The position numbers and the translations under genes are program-made. A DNA stretch of 64,000 bases, taken from positions 992,001 to 1,056,000 of the forward strand of contig NC_134031.1 of assembly GCF_964204645.1 (NCBI RefSeq), in the 5' to 3' direction. Below the pieces are notes generated by a model that was not told the origin of the DNA, did not search any database, and worked only from the letters and a program-made list of their open reading frames with translations. Shown here one piece after another: positions 32,832 to 47,556 of the stretch. How positions within the stretch are numbered: position 1 is the stretch's first letter; the number at the start of each line of letters is the position of its first letter. The stretch comes from Tubulanus polymorphus (taxonomy: Eukaryota; Nemertea; Palaeonemertea; Tubulaniformes; Tubulanidae).

Positions 32832-33635
32832 AAACATCGATAGGGAATGATGATATGAGATGAGTTTTAGGAAGGTTTGATATCGAATTTAGCATAGACC
32901 CTTCCGTTATCCGTATTCCACTGTACGACACAAATTAATTACAAAAAATGTGTATTGTACTGTTATGACCATTGATGTATTACTACTCTGAGCCCGTGAA
33001 GGCAACCGAATCCTGATAAACCAAGAAAGCGCCCGTTTAGAAACGGTAAACTGTGTAAGTCATGTAATGTAACGCGGTTTTTCGTGTCAGTTAATAAGAA
33101 TCAAGAGGCACTGCGCTATAACTACTGTCGAGCGCTCATCGTGTGGTACTTACCAGACGAGTTGTGCTACAGTCGTTTCTAAACGAGTTGAATCGAGCGC
33201 TACTCGCTGACAGTTTCACTATCGACCGCTCTTTCTTTTTTATCGAAGATTACTCGGTGTTTGTTGATATCTTTGATATTCTACATTAAAGCCTTTTGTA
33301 GTCGATCAATCCGAAAATAACGTGACCCCTTTTCATAAAAATAGCGTATGGAAATTGATTCCTTGTTGGCGCTAAGCAAATCTAAAAATAAAATTTAAAG
33401 CCTCAATATCGATGCTGTTTTGATACGCGGGTATTCGGATGGGTATCTTTGTGGAAACTGGAGCTGTATCTATACTGTCTTATGAACGTGATGGATATCA
33501 AGATACCACTTCAGTCACAGTGAAAACACCGTGAGGCAGTGAACCATTTTACAAGTGGAACTTGTCGCGATCAAAGTCTGTGATACAATTGATTCTATGA
33601 GGAATTTCTCTTTAAAAACGTTTTTACCGTGTCAC

Positions 33636-34030
33636 TCTTTCTTCTTTCTATAACCTTACTCTTCTCTCTTCTCAGTTCCCTCTCCCCTTTCCTTTTTCCT
33701 CCCTCCTCTCTCCTCTCCCCTCTCTCTTCTCTCTCCTCTCCCCTCTCTCTTCTCACTTCCCTATCTCGGCCCTCTTTCTCTCTCTTCTCTCTGTCATCTC
33801 CCGTTTCCTTTTTCCTCTCTCCCCTCTCTCTTCTCTCTCCTCTCCCCGCTTCTCTCCTCTCTCCTCTCTCTTCTCTTCTCTCTCCTCTCTCTTCTCTCTC
33901 CTCTCCCCGCTTCTCTCCTCTCTCCTCTCTCTTCTCTTCTCTCTCCCCTCTCCCCTCTCTCCTCTCCCCTCTCTCTTCTCTCCCCTCTCTCCCCTCTCTC
34001 CTCTCTCTTCTCTCTCCTCTCCCCGCTTCT
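33636..34030. repeat. 400-bp homopyrimidine tract upstream of a candidate first exon
   Basis: The plus strand is almost purely C and T, in TCTCTCC, CCCCTCTC and CTTCTC words. The block ctctccccgcttctc recurs at about 33840, 33901 and 34018, showing internal duplications of about 60 bp. The ORFs on both strands are compositional. Confidence 0.93.
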
Positions 34031-34075
34031 CACGCATTTTTCCATCGTCTGCCGAGTCGAGCGTGTCACAACGAT

Positions 34076-34087
34076 GGCGCATGCGCA
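34076..34087. promoter_or_regulatory. NRF1-like palindromic site
   Basis: GGCGCATGCGCA matches the NRF1-type core GCGCATGCGC, which in animals is typical of CpG-rich promoters. It lies in a short CpG-rich patch (34040-34150), about 440 bp upstream of the ATG at 34524 and next to a long pyrimidine tract, so a promoter here for the distal first exon is plausible. The site is seen; its use is inferred. Confidence 0.35.
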
Positions 34088-34216
34088 TTCTGCAATGTCG
34101 CCGGTGTGTCGTCAGCTGTGAGGCGGTGCACGGTAGCGCGGTGTTGAGTACGCACGTATTTACTGGTACTGACTGTTAGTCGCCGGTAAACTTATATTGA
34201 CGTAATCTGAAGAGTG

Positions 34217-34238
34217 GGAGAGAGAGAGAGAGAGAGAT
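34217..34238. repeat. (GA)n microsatellite
   Basis: About 11 GA units on the plus strand, between the putative promoter and the candidate first exon. Confidence 0.9.
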
Positions 34239-34523
34239 ATGTAGTCATTAGGTCGTATATATATTTATACATACTCTATACACGTACGACCATGCCATCG
34301 TGACGCTGGATATATTATGTCCAACTGTTAAAACACTCGAAAATATGATCACGTAGCAAAAAATCGCAGCCACATTCTGACAGACAGAACCTGTACCTGT
34401 TTAGCGCAAGATATGCTTCTAATGGATTATCTATAAAAGAATGATGAAAAGAACAATCGCGCCGCTTCGATGCATCGGATAAAGTAGAAGTTTTGATTTA
34501 TTTCGTTAGTCGTAAAGTTAGTA

Positions 34524-34578
34524 ATGATGACGAACAGGGGTTATATAGACGACGATTTCGGCTCCGGGCAACGAGGAG
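34524..34578 (+). CDS. Candidate first coding exon 1a of the gene sharing exon 62850-63111
   Basis: ATG at 34524 (a second ATG follows at 34527) opens a frame of 18 codons reading MMTNRGYIDDDFGSGQRG plus one base, ending at a strong donor GAG|GTAAGA (GT at 34579). An in-frame TGA at 34494-34496 shows the frame starts here. Exon phase 1 matches exactly the two-base start of the exon at 62850, joining through a Val codon. The acidic GYIDDD core resembles GYAVDDED of the alternative exon at 56605. If the join is right, the intron is about 28 kb and holds most of the repeats of the right half. The protein family is not recognised. Such a short exon could be chance; support comes from phase, donor and the resemblance to exon 1b. 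Confidence 0.4.
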
Positions 34579-38736
<4,158 letters not shown>

Positions 38737-38772
38737 TAGATTTATTTTAGCACTGAAATTATAGATCACAGG

Positions 38773-38783
38773 AAAATGGCGGC
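38773..38783 (+). promoter_or_regulatory. YY1-like site
   Basis: AAAATGGCGGC, a match to the YY1 core, stands about 40 bp after the AT repeat. No transcript start can be tied to it. Confidence 0.2.
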
Positions 38784-39277
38784 TTTCCTTTTACGAGTAA
38801 AGAAATCAATCTATCAACATCTATTCATATAAGTATGTCGTGTAAAGAGAAGTGATGTTTGAAGATCGATTGTAACGAACCTACGGTCGTCAATGAACCC
38901 CTCGAGCTGCAGTATCGTCGTCTCCAAACGAGCAATAATTCAATCGATTTGAACTCGAGCCAGAAATGTTTCGTTTGAATTGCGATCAATAATTTATACC
39001 CGACAGCCGACAGCCTTTTCTTATCAGTAAACAGTATAGTTTATTAGTAACAGCCTATAAAACGTATAACCTTTCATCGAATGGAGTTCCAGTAGAAATT
39101 AATGAACTCAATCGATTTTCGTCTGAGGCTGTACAATTTTTTTTCTTTGTAATTTTCTGAAGAAATGAATTATTGGAAGTATCTATTACAGTGAATCATC
39201 TGACTAGCAACTCGAATGGTGTTTTCATGAGTCGCCAGAACCAAATTAAACTCACAGGACTGTGGAACTGCAGCCAG

Positions 39278-39282
<5 letters not shown>

Positions 39283-39312
<30 letters not shown>
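39283..39312. repeat. (GA)15 microsatellite
   Basis: A perfect GA run on the plus strand; the overlapping ORFs are shadows. Confidence 0.95.
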
Positions 39313-39315
<3 letters not shown>

Positions 39316-39544
39316 TCAGTGCCGTACCTGCTCCTTCCGCCTTACGCGCAGATAGCAGGTTTCCATTACACGTATCACTGTCGTCTTTACCGCAGAAAAA
39401 AACTCCATCTTCATCATCGACACGAGTATAAGAGGACGATACGATGAGCGGCTATTGTAAATTATTCAGCGGTAGAACTCGTCCTTGTTGCCGTAAAGCT
39501 TCATCGAATTCAAAGCTTTGACATGATTGCGCATTTAGCTGGCA

Positions 39545-39742
39545 GCCTCTCCCAGTCCTCCCCTAGTCCTCCCCTCTCCCCGTCCTCCCCTCTCCCAGTG
39601 TTCCCCTCTCCCAGTCCTCCCCTTTCCCCGTCCTCCCCTCTCCCAGTCCTCCCCTCTCCCCGTCCTCCCCTCTCCAGTCCTCCCCTCTCCAGTCCTCCCC
39701 TCTCCCCATCCTCCCCTCTCCCCGTCCTCCCCTCTCCCCGTG
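39545..39742. repeat. 16-bp pyrimidine minisatellite
   Basis: About 12 units of cctcccctctccccgt or cctcccctctcccagt stand in tandem, some shortened to 12 bp. The Ser-Pro ORF on the plus strand and the Gly-Glu-Arg ORF on the minus strand are artefacts. Confidence 0.95.
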
Positions 39743-39799
39743 TGCGTTGTCCATCCTTTCTTCCAGATGCAAATATTATACATTTTTCTATCTCGATAT

Positions 39800-40950
39800 A
39801 CTGATTTTAAGACGCGTGTCGTAGATAGGAACAGGTAGTTATTATTTGTCTAAATAAATTGGTTTTTCTCAGCGATGTGTCGCGCATTATCAGCAGCCGA
39901 CATATTGTACCATTATCGGGTGATATCGTATCATTTAGAATTCATTACTAAAACGCAGATTCCAGTTCCGCCGTTTTCGAGTTTGAAATCATGGTACATT
40001 TCGAATGTTTTAACACAAATCAACCCCTAAATCGAGAAACTGTAGAACGGGTTCGGATCTTCAAACTAGAATCTAGACATTTATCAGGATTTCTGATAAT
40101 TTAGTGTGTATCGTGTGATGCTCATTTAAAAGTTTCAAAAACTGCCCGCACACCGTACACGAGAGGTGTGACTGCACGTGACCGCATACGTGAGCTGTGA
40201 CCGCACACGATAGCTGTGCATGTATTCTTCCGAAAATGAAAATACTTTAAACGGTGTTCATTTTTGCATGACGGAACCGAAACAGACAATCGATCAAGTG
40301 ACACTAGTGGGGCCTGTCTGTCCCCCCGAGGGTAGGCGAACCTATAATCAATAATAGTTTGATTGATTAGCCATCTATTACCTCACCCCTGACGACTCGC
40401 TGCTTTGATTGTTTTATTAGCATAAATTTGCCATTTAGTTAATTGACTAGAAGCAGCAGAAGCAATGAAATTCGCACCATCATTTACAACCAGTCGATTC
40501 CGTGCACTGAGTGCGAGAGAAAACGAAAACTAGCGAGATTCAAATAGATTTATTTCATGGAGGAGAGAACTATTTACTGGAGACTCATGCTAGCTGTTAG
40601 ACGCGCAATAAACTGATTTGTCTAAAGTGCGCGTTTCTACATTTCTCGTCGACGCAACGCGTAAAATTCGTGTTTTAGATATCTCACGAAAAACGATAAA
40701 TAATTACCGCAACAGACATTCGAGTACTTCGGTCACATCCGCGCGGCAACGAATTTCCTAGAATTTCGAACGTATAAAAACAAAATGTACTGTTTATATC
40801 ATCAATTTGAGGACAAAATGAAACATTATAACGACATCAAAAAGACAGTGTAATATAATTCTTTGATTAGATATTTTGAAACAGAAATTATAATAAATGT
40901 AATTTAGAGTATGGTTGATAGAGATATAATACTTGAGAACGTACTAATGT
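39800..40950. other. Non-coding stretch
   Basis: No gene supported. At about 40145-40215 a phrase of the form gtgaccgcacacga recurs about three times imperfectly. The rest is AT-rich. Confidence 0.4.
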
Positions 40951-40952
40951 GA

Positions 40953-41554
40953 ACTGGTGTTGGTTTTAGGTGTAACTGGTTTTAGTGTTAGGTGTAACTG
41001 GTGTTAGTGTTAGGTGTAACTGGTGTTAGTGTTAGGTGTAACTGGTGTTAGTGTTAGGTATAACTGGTGTTAGTGTTAGGTGTAACTGGTGTTAGTGTTA
41101 GGTGTAACTGGTGTTAGTGTTAGGTGTAACTGGTGTTAGTGTTAGGTATAACTGGTGTTAGTGTTAGGTGTAACTGGTGTTAGTGTTAGGTGTAACTGGT
41201 GTTAGTGTTAGGTGTAACTGGTGTTAGTGTTAGGTATAACTGGTGTTAGTGTTAGGTGTAACTGGTGTTAGTGTTAGGTGTAACTGGTGTTAGTGTTAGG
41301 TATAACTGGTGTTAGTGTAAGGTGTAACTGGTGTTAGTGTTAGGTATAACTGGTGTTAGTGTTAGGTGTAACTGGTGTTAGTGTTAGGTGTAACTGGTGT
41401 TAGTGTTAGGTATAACTGGTGTTAGTGTTAGGTGTAACTGGTGTTAGTGTTAGGTGTAACTGGTGTTAGTGTTAGGTGTAACTGGTGTTAGTGTTAGGTG
41501 TAACTGGTGTTAGTGTTAGGTGTAACTGGTGTTAGTGTTAGGTGGTACTGGTAG
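40953..41554 (+). repeat. 22-bp minisatellite rich in TTAGG
   Basis: About 27 copies of tggtgttagtgttaggtgtaac. A variant with ggtata instead of ggtgta appears at irregular intervals of two to four units, giving a barcode-like pattern. The unit holds GTTAGTGTTAGG, which resembles degenerate telomere repeat but is not TTAGGG. Confidence 0.96.
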
Positions 41555-41734
41555 AGTCAATAACAAAGTCGACCAGTGAATAAACGTTTTCTTTGTCAAT
41601 TCAAATCATTGATTTCATAATTCGAATGACACAATCGGATATATGAATGACCTTGACACTGAGCTCAGCTCGCCAGTAATTCGATGTTTACGAGCGACCG
41701 ATCTGAACCGATTCAATTGACTGAACTGGTTTTT

Positions 41735-41779
41735 ACTTCCGGTTTAAAATGAATATATCAACTCTACTGCGCTTGCGCA
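41735..41779. promoter_or_regulatory. ETS and NRF1-like site cluster
   Basis: ACTTCCGGTT (41735-41744) and TGCGCTTGCGCA (41768-41779, one mismatch to an NRF1 core) lie within 45 bp in a short CpG-rich patch, with ttataaaa about 35 bp further at about 41803. This resembles a small promoter, but no exon is seen on either side. Confidence 0.25.
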
Positions 41780-41799
41780 CGCCTCGCGCTGTGTGAAGC

Positions 41800-43118
41800 T
41801 GCTTATAAAATCTGACAGAAAATAAAAGATAAAAGAGAGCATCGCCGTTCAAAATTCCATGTGACTAGACTGAGTGTAAATCATTGATACTTTATTGGCT
41901 GTAGTGCACACCGTTTATTAGCTCGCTCGCTCGGGACATTTTGTTGACGTGTGTACAAGTTGTCTCTTTCGCTTCACTTGTAAATAGAAGTTGACGCATT
42001 GAACGATGATCCTGGAGGCCCAGTATCTAAATAATCAGTGGTTACCCACACTTACTCATTTTCGTATATAGAACTTGTGCAATTCGAACACACAAAACGA
42101 TACGTTAATTCTAGATCATGTTCCATTTTGAAATTCAGCAGGGAAAATATATATCAATAGAACTCACTTAAATCGATAGCTTATATTTCACTCATAGACG
42201 TAGTGGGCGACTGTATCATATACTATAAAAACATACATTGATTTTCATATTGAAAGCCTGTTTTTGTGCTGGCGTCTTTTATAGCGTGAAAGTGGACAAA
42301 TTCAGGTCAACGAGGACAATATCGAATCCATTCAGGGATCAACAAACAAAATCGGTCCTCGCAGGACAGCAATCTTCTTTCTGATTCGTCTCAGATTTAA
42401 CTCATAAGACCGATCAGAGATAATCTTGAAAATAGATTATTCAAATATAAGATGGATAACCAAGAATTAGATTTTCCAAAATTGTCATGGACAAAATGTC
42501 CGCTCATTGAGTGAATGGCAATGTTTAAATCTCCCCGGTTTCTCATTGATGAATCAGTCGCTATCGGGTGTAGAAATAACGAGGTAAATATATACCCACA
42601 ATCAGATATAATATCCCTCGATCGAACAATCATAGATAGCTTGAGAGAGGAGAGAGAGGAGAGAGAGAGGAGAGATGGCTTCGTGATATAATTCTATAAA
42701 CTGTCGTAAGTGCGGCTAATCGATCCAATTCACGCCTAATAATTCATAAATGTTATTGCTGGAAGCGAGATGCTGATTTCTGTTCCTCCTAACATCAGTC
42801 GTCTGTCGAAACCAGAGTGTATGTGTATCCGGTCTGCGCCGTCGGGCGACTGCGCAGTTCTACCGGAAGTCAGTCCTCGTACGACACAATATACTCATTA
42901 CAACGCGAAATCCTGTATTCGAAAGGCTGCGAATTCCCGTGATAGATTTATGAAATGTATCGTCGACGCCCAATCAGCATCGAATTAATACATATATCGT
43001 AAAGATATTAATTAATAAAATAGTTTAGTGATCTACGGAGTGATAAAACTGTATCGAAAGTTAATCATATACAGTGCCTTCTATACACTTTACTATCAGC
43101 GCCTGTGAATGATGTCCT
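41800..43118. other. Non-coding stretch
   Basis: AT-rich, with a GA-rich run at 42638-42675 (gagagagg words) and CCGGAAGT at about 42861. The 72-codon ORF at 42770-42988 has no supporting signals. Confidence 0.4.
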
Positions 43119-43251
43119 GGGCCCAGTTTCACGAAAAAGTGTAAGCTTAAAACGGCTAAGTTTGAATTGTTGTCCTCATTGAAAACATGAAGTAACCATT
43201 GGCAATTAAACCAAAAATTCGAGTTTAACTTTTTTGTGAAACCGAGCCCTG
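43119..43251. mobile_element. Foldback element (best-defined copy of the family)
   Basis: The left end gggcccagtttcacgaaaaa and right end ttttttgtgaaaccgagccc are near-perfect inverted repeats of about 22 bp. The interior has aaacggctaagtttgaa and cattgaaaacatgaagt, shared with the copy at 29599-29701. It is 133 bp long, non-coding and MITE-like. A further related stretch, ctggttccagagtccag, follows at 43253-43330. Confidence 0.7.
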
Positions 43252-43810
43252 GGCTGGTTCCAGAGTCCAGACTTTAGTACAAAAAAGGTCTTGAATCTCT
43301 AAGACTGGTCTTGATTTGCCGATGAGGAGTTTTTGCATGCAACAGGCTGCGGACTCTCAGTCGTTATATTACGCAAATGTATGTAAAACTATGGAAGATA
43401 TTCATATTGTGAAATATATCCATAATCACAGACTGTTTCCTACAAAATAATGATTATTGTTCAGCACAGCTGTCGAATTGCTTGAAGCAACAGAAAAAAA
43501 AATAAACTCTTTATATAAATATATACATATATATACACATATAGATCAATTTCTCATGGATTGCTGTTTATTGACTATATTGTGTCTAATTGATAACGAT
43601 GAAACTTTTATGACATATCTCAATTCCAACGATTCCAATGCGCTTGAATTATGCGTTAATAAATAATATCAGCAATCTTCAGCCTATTTGCTCGCGTGTG
43701 TATTGAGGAGTTCGTCTGTCGGTTACGTGTCCGAAATATCCCATTTATTCAACTCGTCTCGTCGTCATTGATGCGGCGATTCTCCTGAAAATGACATCTC
43801 TTAAGCCAGA

Positions 43811-43923
<113 letters not shown>

Positions 43924-44929
43924 AGAATATAGCTCACATATCGTATTAGTTTTCAATCAGCTTCTGTAAATAGGTTCTATCAAAATTCCTATCTCATAAC
44001 TAAACTCATCACATGAATCGTTTAAGACGGTATATTTACAAAACCGACGAGATGGTGTCACTTGCTTACATTTTTAGAGGCAAGCTAGAGTTGAAATTGT
44101 AGATCATTCCCAAATATTTGATTCTGGATTCAAATTATAACTTAGGCTTCAATTCGAACGTTGGAACTTCGTAAATAGATTAATTTCAATTTTAGTCTTT
44201 TAGTTAAGGGTTAAAACATTGGAAATTAGTTGATTTCAAACTTAACCGAAAACCGTTGAGAACTGGATCAAGCTCCTACGGAAAACTATAGCCAGATGAT
44301 TCAGTCACAAAATCTATAGACACTCTTCTTTAAACCATTAACTTCACGGAACTCCGGCAGTTTCATAATATGAAATTAAACTTCTATTGTAACACTCAGA
44401 GTAGACATAATTGAAAAACGGACACGAAGAAAAAACGTATAACAACGTTTGAAACAGTCGCGCGCAGTTTTATTACGTCACGTCTGCTGTGTGATAGCAT
44501 GACGAAATGTGGCACGCATTGCTTCCAGTAACATCGATGAATATACAAGAGAATAATTATCTTCGCATAATGACGCAAATAGCAAAGCAATATCTTTAGC
44601 CCTGTTCCAGGCGAACAAATAAAAACCTTCTATGCACATTTTTCATAAATTGTGACTCGAGGAGGAGCGACGGTACAATAAAAGAAGATCATTCGTCTTG
44701 TGCTTAGTGTTTTCTGCGGCGTTTGCTCTCTTCCGACGGACTCGACAAAAGACGCAGGGAATCGGCAATGCCTCAGAGAAATACATAAAATGCATTTCAC
44801 ATCACACGCACACAATAAGACTATGTTTTATCGCCATTTATTGACACGGAAAATGCCCGATAGCAGCCGCCGATCTAGGGAGGAATGCTCCAGGTGTTGC
44901 ACCTTACCCCGTTTTAGTTCGAAATTAGA

Positions 44930-45017
44930 TCAGGACCAAGTTCCACATGCGACGAGTTAAGATTTGATTTAGAGTTAACTGATTAAAAGTGAACTGATTT
45001 TAACTGTCAGATTTAAC
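44930..45017 (+). mobile_element. Foldback-family remnant feeding a minisatellite
   Basis: The segment ggaccaagttccacatg, gagttaagatttgatttaga and aactgattttaactg matches family words at 55433-55500 (gtgagttaagatttgattcg, gaactgatttta). Its right end continues directly into the 44-bp repeat at 45018. Confidence 0.5.
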
Positions 45018-45240
45018 TCTTACTCACAACTGTGGAACTGGATCCTGAGTTCAGAGTTAACTCTATCTCACAACTGTGGAACTGGATCCTGAGTTCAGAG
45101 TTAACTATATCTCACAACAGTGGAACTGGATCCTGAGTTCAGAGTTAACTCTATCTCACAACTGTGGAACTGGATCCTGAGTTCAGAGTTAACTCTAACT
45201 CACGACTGTGGAACTGGATCCTGAGTTCAGAGTTGACTCT
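45018..45240 (+). repeat. 44-bp minisatellite, 5 copies
   Basis: Units of 44 bp contain ggaactggatcctgagttca and gagttaactctatctcacaa. The word tgtggaactggatcc is the usual terminal arm of the neighbouring foldback family, so the array seems to be an amplified element end. Confidence 0.93.
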
Positions 45241-46469
45241 AACATATTCCCAACTTTGGTAACCGGCAGTATGACAATGATCATCCTAGTTCTATAGCTG
45301 AATCACTTTGAGAAAGTCCCCGGTTTCATCCTGCATTTCGTTTTCTTGTTGCATCTGTATTTATTTTTTGGGTTCGGAATTACCTGATATAATCTTTAGG
45401 GTTCTGAAATTTGCATTTTACAAACGTTTTAAAAAAGGACAGAAACACATTCGTTATGACTGTCAGAAATGATAAAATCTTCCACGCAGTGACGGGTGAT
45501 CTATCAGTGGTTTCTGACTCTCCCTTGAGTCTCATCAGCGTTTTTTACTCTCATAATTTTGTCGCTAAATATTCTCGGTAACTGCGCACACGAATGAGCG
45601 CATGTCGTCATTAGCCCTCGGGGGTACGAACGAGCTACAGGCTCACACGTGATTAATCAACACAAGCAGCAACTAACAGGCAGCAGCAGCCGAAACTCCT
45701 CGTGTTTCACCGGGACGTTTTTGATTTATTTCAGCGAATGTCGATATTTCCTTCTTGTCAATTTCGGCAAAGACGAAATTAAGATCGTACGCGGTCGATT
45801 ACAATTGCCTAAAGCGAAATAAAAATATCATTTATTTCTGAGAATTGCGACGTTAGTTTATCAAGGCTTTACTGAGAAACCTTTATTCGATACATAAGAA
45901 ATATTTTCTGGGGGATCCAATTCTTGCCTTTTTTCTATGAATCATCTTTTCGTGATTATCTTGTGAAACGTAAGTTTGGTGAAATTGACGAAACCCTCAT
46001 TCCAAAAAACCATTTTAAACCTTCACTAAGAACCTTAGCGTCAGTGTGCGGCAATTCAGAGCCACAAATGAGTACCACAGTTGAGTAACATAGTTTAGTA
46101 CCACAACTGAGTGAACGCAATCTCGTTGAGTATCATGGATATATACTTCCAGGACTTGGCGAGGTTTTTAAACCGAGCTATGCTTCTATTTCTGCTGCTC
46201 GTACAAAATAAAAACAAGCATATCTCATTTAAAGAGAAGTTGCGTTGATTATTTATGACCAGGTAGCTGTCTATTATCAGTGACAGGCGAGTGAACGATC
46301 AGATTACGATGTTCGGATGAAGCGAGTATTCATTTCTGAAAATTGTCTCTGCTTTTATATATACACACATATATATGTGGAATATTTCTATCTCATCGTC
46401 AGTAAACCGTTCTCTTCTTCTGTCAACCCTTAATCGCCTTTTCGTCGCTGCCGGCACATTCTCTGTCTG
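45241..46469. other. Non-coding stretch
   Basis: No gene or RNA supported. A short CAG-rich run lies at about 45665-45692, and gagtaccacagttgagta-type words repeat weakly at 46068-46115. Confidence 0.4.
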
Positions 46470-46595
46470 TCTGTGTGTGTCTCTCTGTCTGTCTCTCTCC
46501 CTCTCTCCCTCTCTCCCTCTCTCCCTCTCTCCCTCTCTCCCTCTCTCCCTCTCTCTCCCTCTCTCTCCCTCTCTCTCCCTCTCTCTCCCTCTCTC
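46470..46595. repeat. CTCTCCCT microsatellite
   Basis: The tract starts with tctgtctg words, passes into ctctccct 8-mers and then ctctctccct 10-mers. Pyrimidines lie on the plus strand. Overlapping ORFs are artefacts. Confidence 0.95.
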
Positions 46596-46995
46596 ATTCT
46601 CTATACGATGATCTAATCCGATCTGAAACTCGGTACACATTGCTCAAGTTTACATGTGCGCGCGCAGGTTCTGCTTAATGAAAAGAGAATCACTATTATT
46701 CATAATTCTATATTTAGTACTCTGTACTTCAAATACGCGATATGAATGCCTTTGATACTAGAATACTTTGATAAACTTCTTCAAAATAAAGAATTTACTG
46801 CATATATTTCATCCATCCGTCTAAAAGAGGTTAACATAATCATATAGTCTCATTTTGTATAGAACTTGTACAGTCTCCATAGGGTATAATGTTTATATGG
46901 TCATATGTTTAATTTCTATTTATCAAAATCGAATAGAAACAACTTCTTCCTTTTTTTTCTTTTTCTTCTACGCACTCTTACTTCCACAGACGACT

Positions 46996-47037
46996 GGGTA
47001 CTCATACCCAATACTCGGGTACTCATACCCAATACTC
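46996..47037 (+). repeat. 21-bp direct repeat x2 with internal hairpin
   Basis: gggtactcatacccaatactc occurs twice without a gap. Each copy has GGGTA and TACCC as an inverted repeat. Confidence 0.8.
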
Positions 47038-47108
47038 ACATTGATTAAATGACATTCAATAAACTGGAAAGCTCTTTACTGGCGGCGTCTTCCATTAGAC
47101 TTCATATA

Positions 47109-47390
47109 TCATACGTCGAGTGAATTAGATATCGTCAGTTTCTCTGGTCCCCGAGTCGTCGTTCTGGGAGAGTCGTTCACGGTTACTCTTGTCCTGTACT
47201 GGTTCTGCCTGGGAGTGTATCCGGTCGACTGTGTATCGTGTAGTATTGTTCTTCCGTTCACCGGACAAGCGAGAAACACGTGACGTTTGTCGTCACCACA
47301 CATGGAGACAGACGAAAGAGTTCCACGTCGACTAATGAACGGCTTCTGTTGCTGCTGCTGGTTTCGGAGTAGAATATTTTGAGTCAATAT
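47109..47390 (-). CDS. Candidate last coding exon of a minus-strand gene, unknown product
   Basis: The minus-strand frame is open for about 93 codons from a stop at 47391-47393 to TGA at 47109-47111. It begins with a short Gln run (CAG CAG CAG CAA CAG) and continues with a polar, basic, evenly mixed sequence including RRGTLSSVSMCGDDKRHVFL, QSTGYTPRQNQYRTRV and a C-terminus PEKLTISNSLDV. The segment is clearly more GC-rich than its flanks and codon choice looks protein-like rather than repeat-driven. The frame has no ATG near its start, so it would be an internal or terminal exon; possible acceptors lie around ACCAG (plus about 47360), but the pyrimidine tract is poor. It resembles a cytoplasmic, phosphorylatable tail. 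I do not recognise the family. A plus-strand frame from an ATG at about 47302 is a less likely alternative. Confidence 0.35.
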   Translation of the reverse strand: MLTQNILLRNQQQQQKPFISRRGTLSSVSMCGDDKRHVFLACPVNGRTILHDTQSTGYTPRQNQYRTRVTVNDSPRTTTRGPEKLTISNSLDV

Positions 47391-47457
47391 CTAGGACAGG
47401 TGCTCAAAATACGTTGGTATCAAGCTAGGGGATAAGTGACAACCCTATTCGAGCGTC

Positions 47458-47556
47458 TAGTTTCATGAACAAGTCTAACCTGAATCGTTGTTCTAATCAA
47501 AACACGAAGTCACCGAAACAAAAATTCTAAGTTGAAATTTTTCGTAAAACTGGACG
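47458..47556. mobile_element. Diverged foldback element
   Basis: It starts agtttcatgaacaagtct and ends ttcgtaaaactggac. Interior words aaaacacgaagt and aattctaagttgaa match the family at 29599 and 43119. Confidence 0.45.

Noticed and set aside
40953-41554. Interstitial telomere
   Set aside because: The unit has TTAGGTG and TTAGTG, not perfect TTAGGG or TTAGG arrays.
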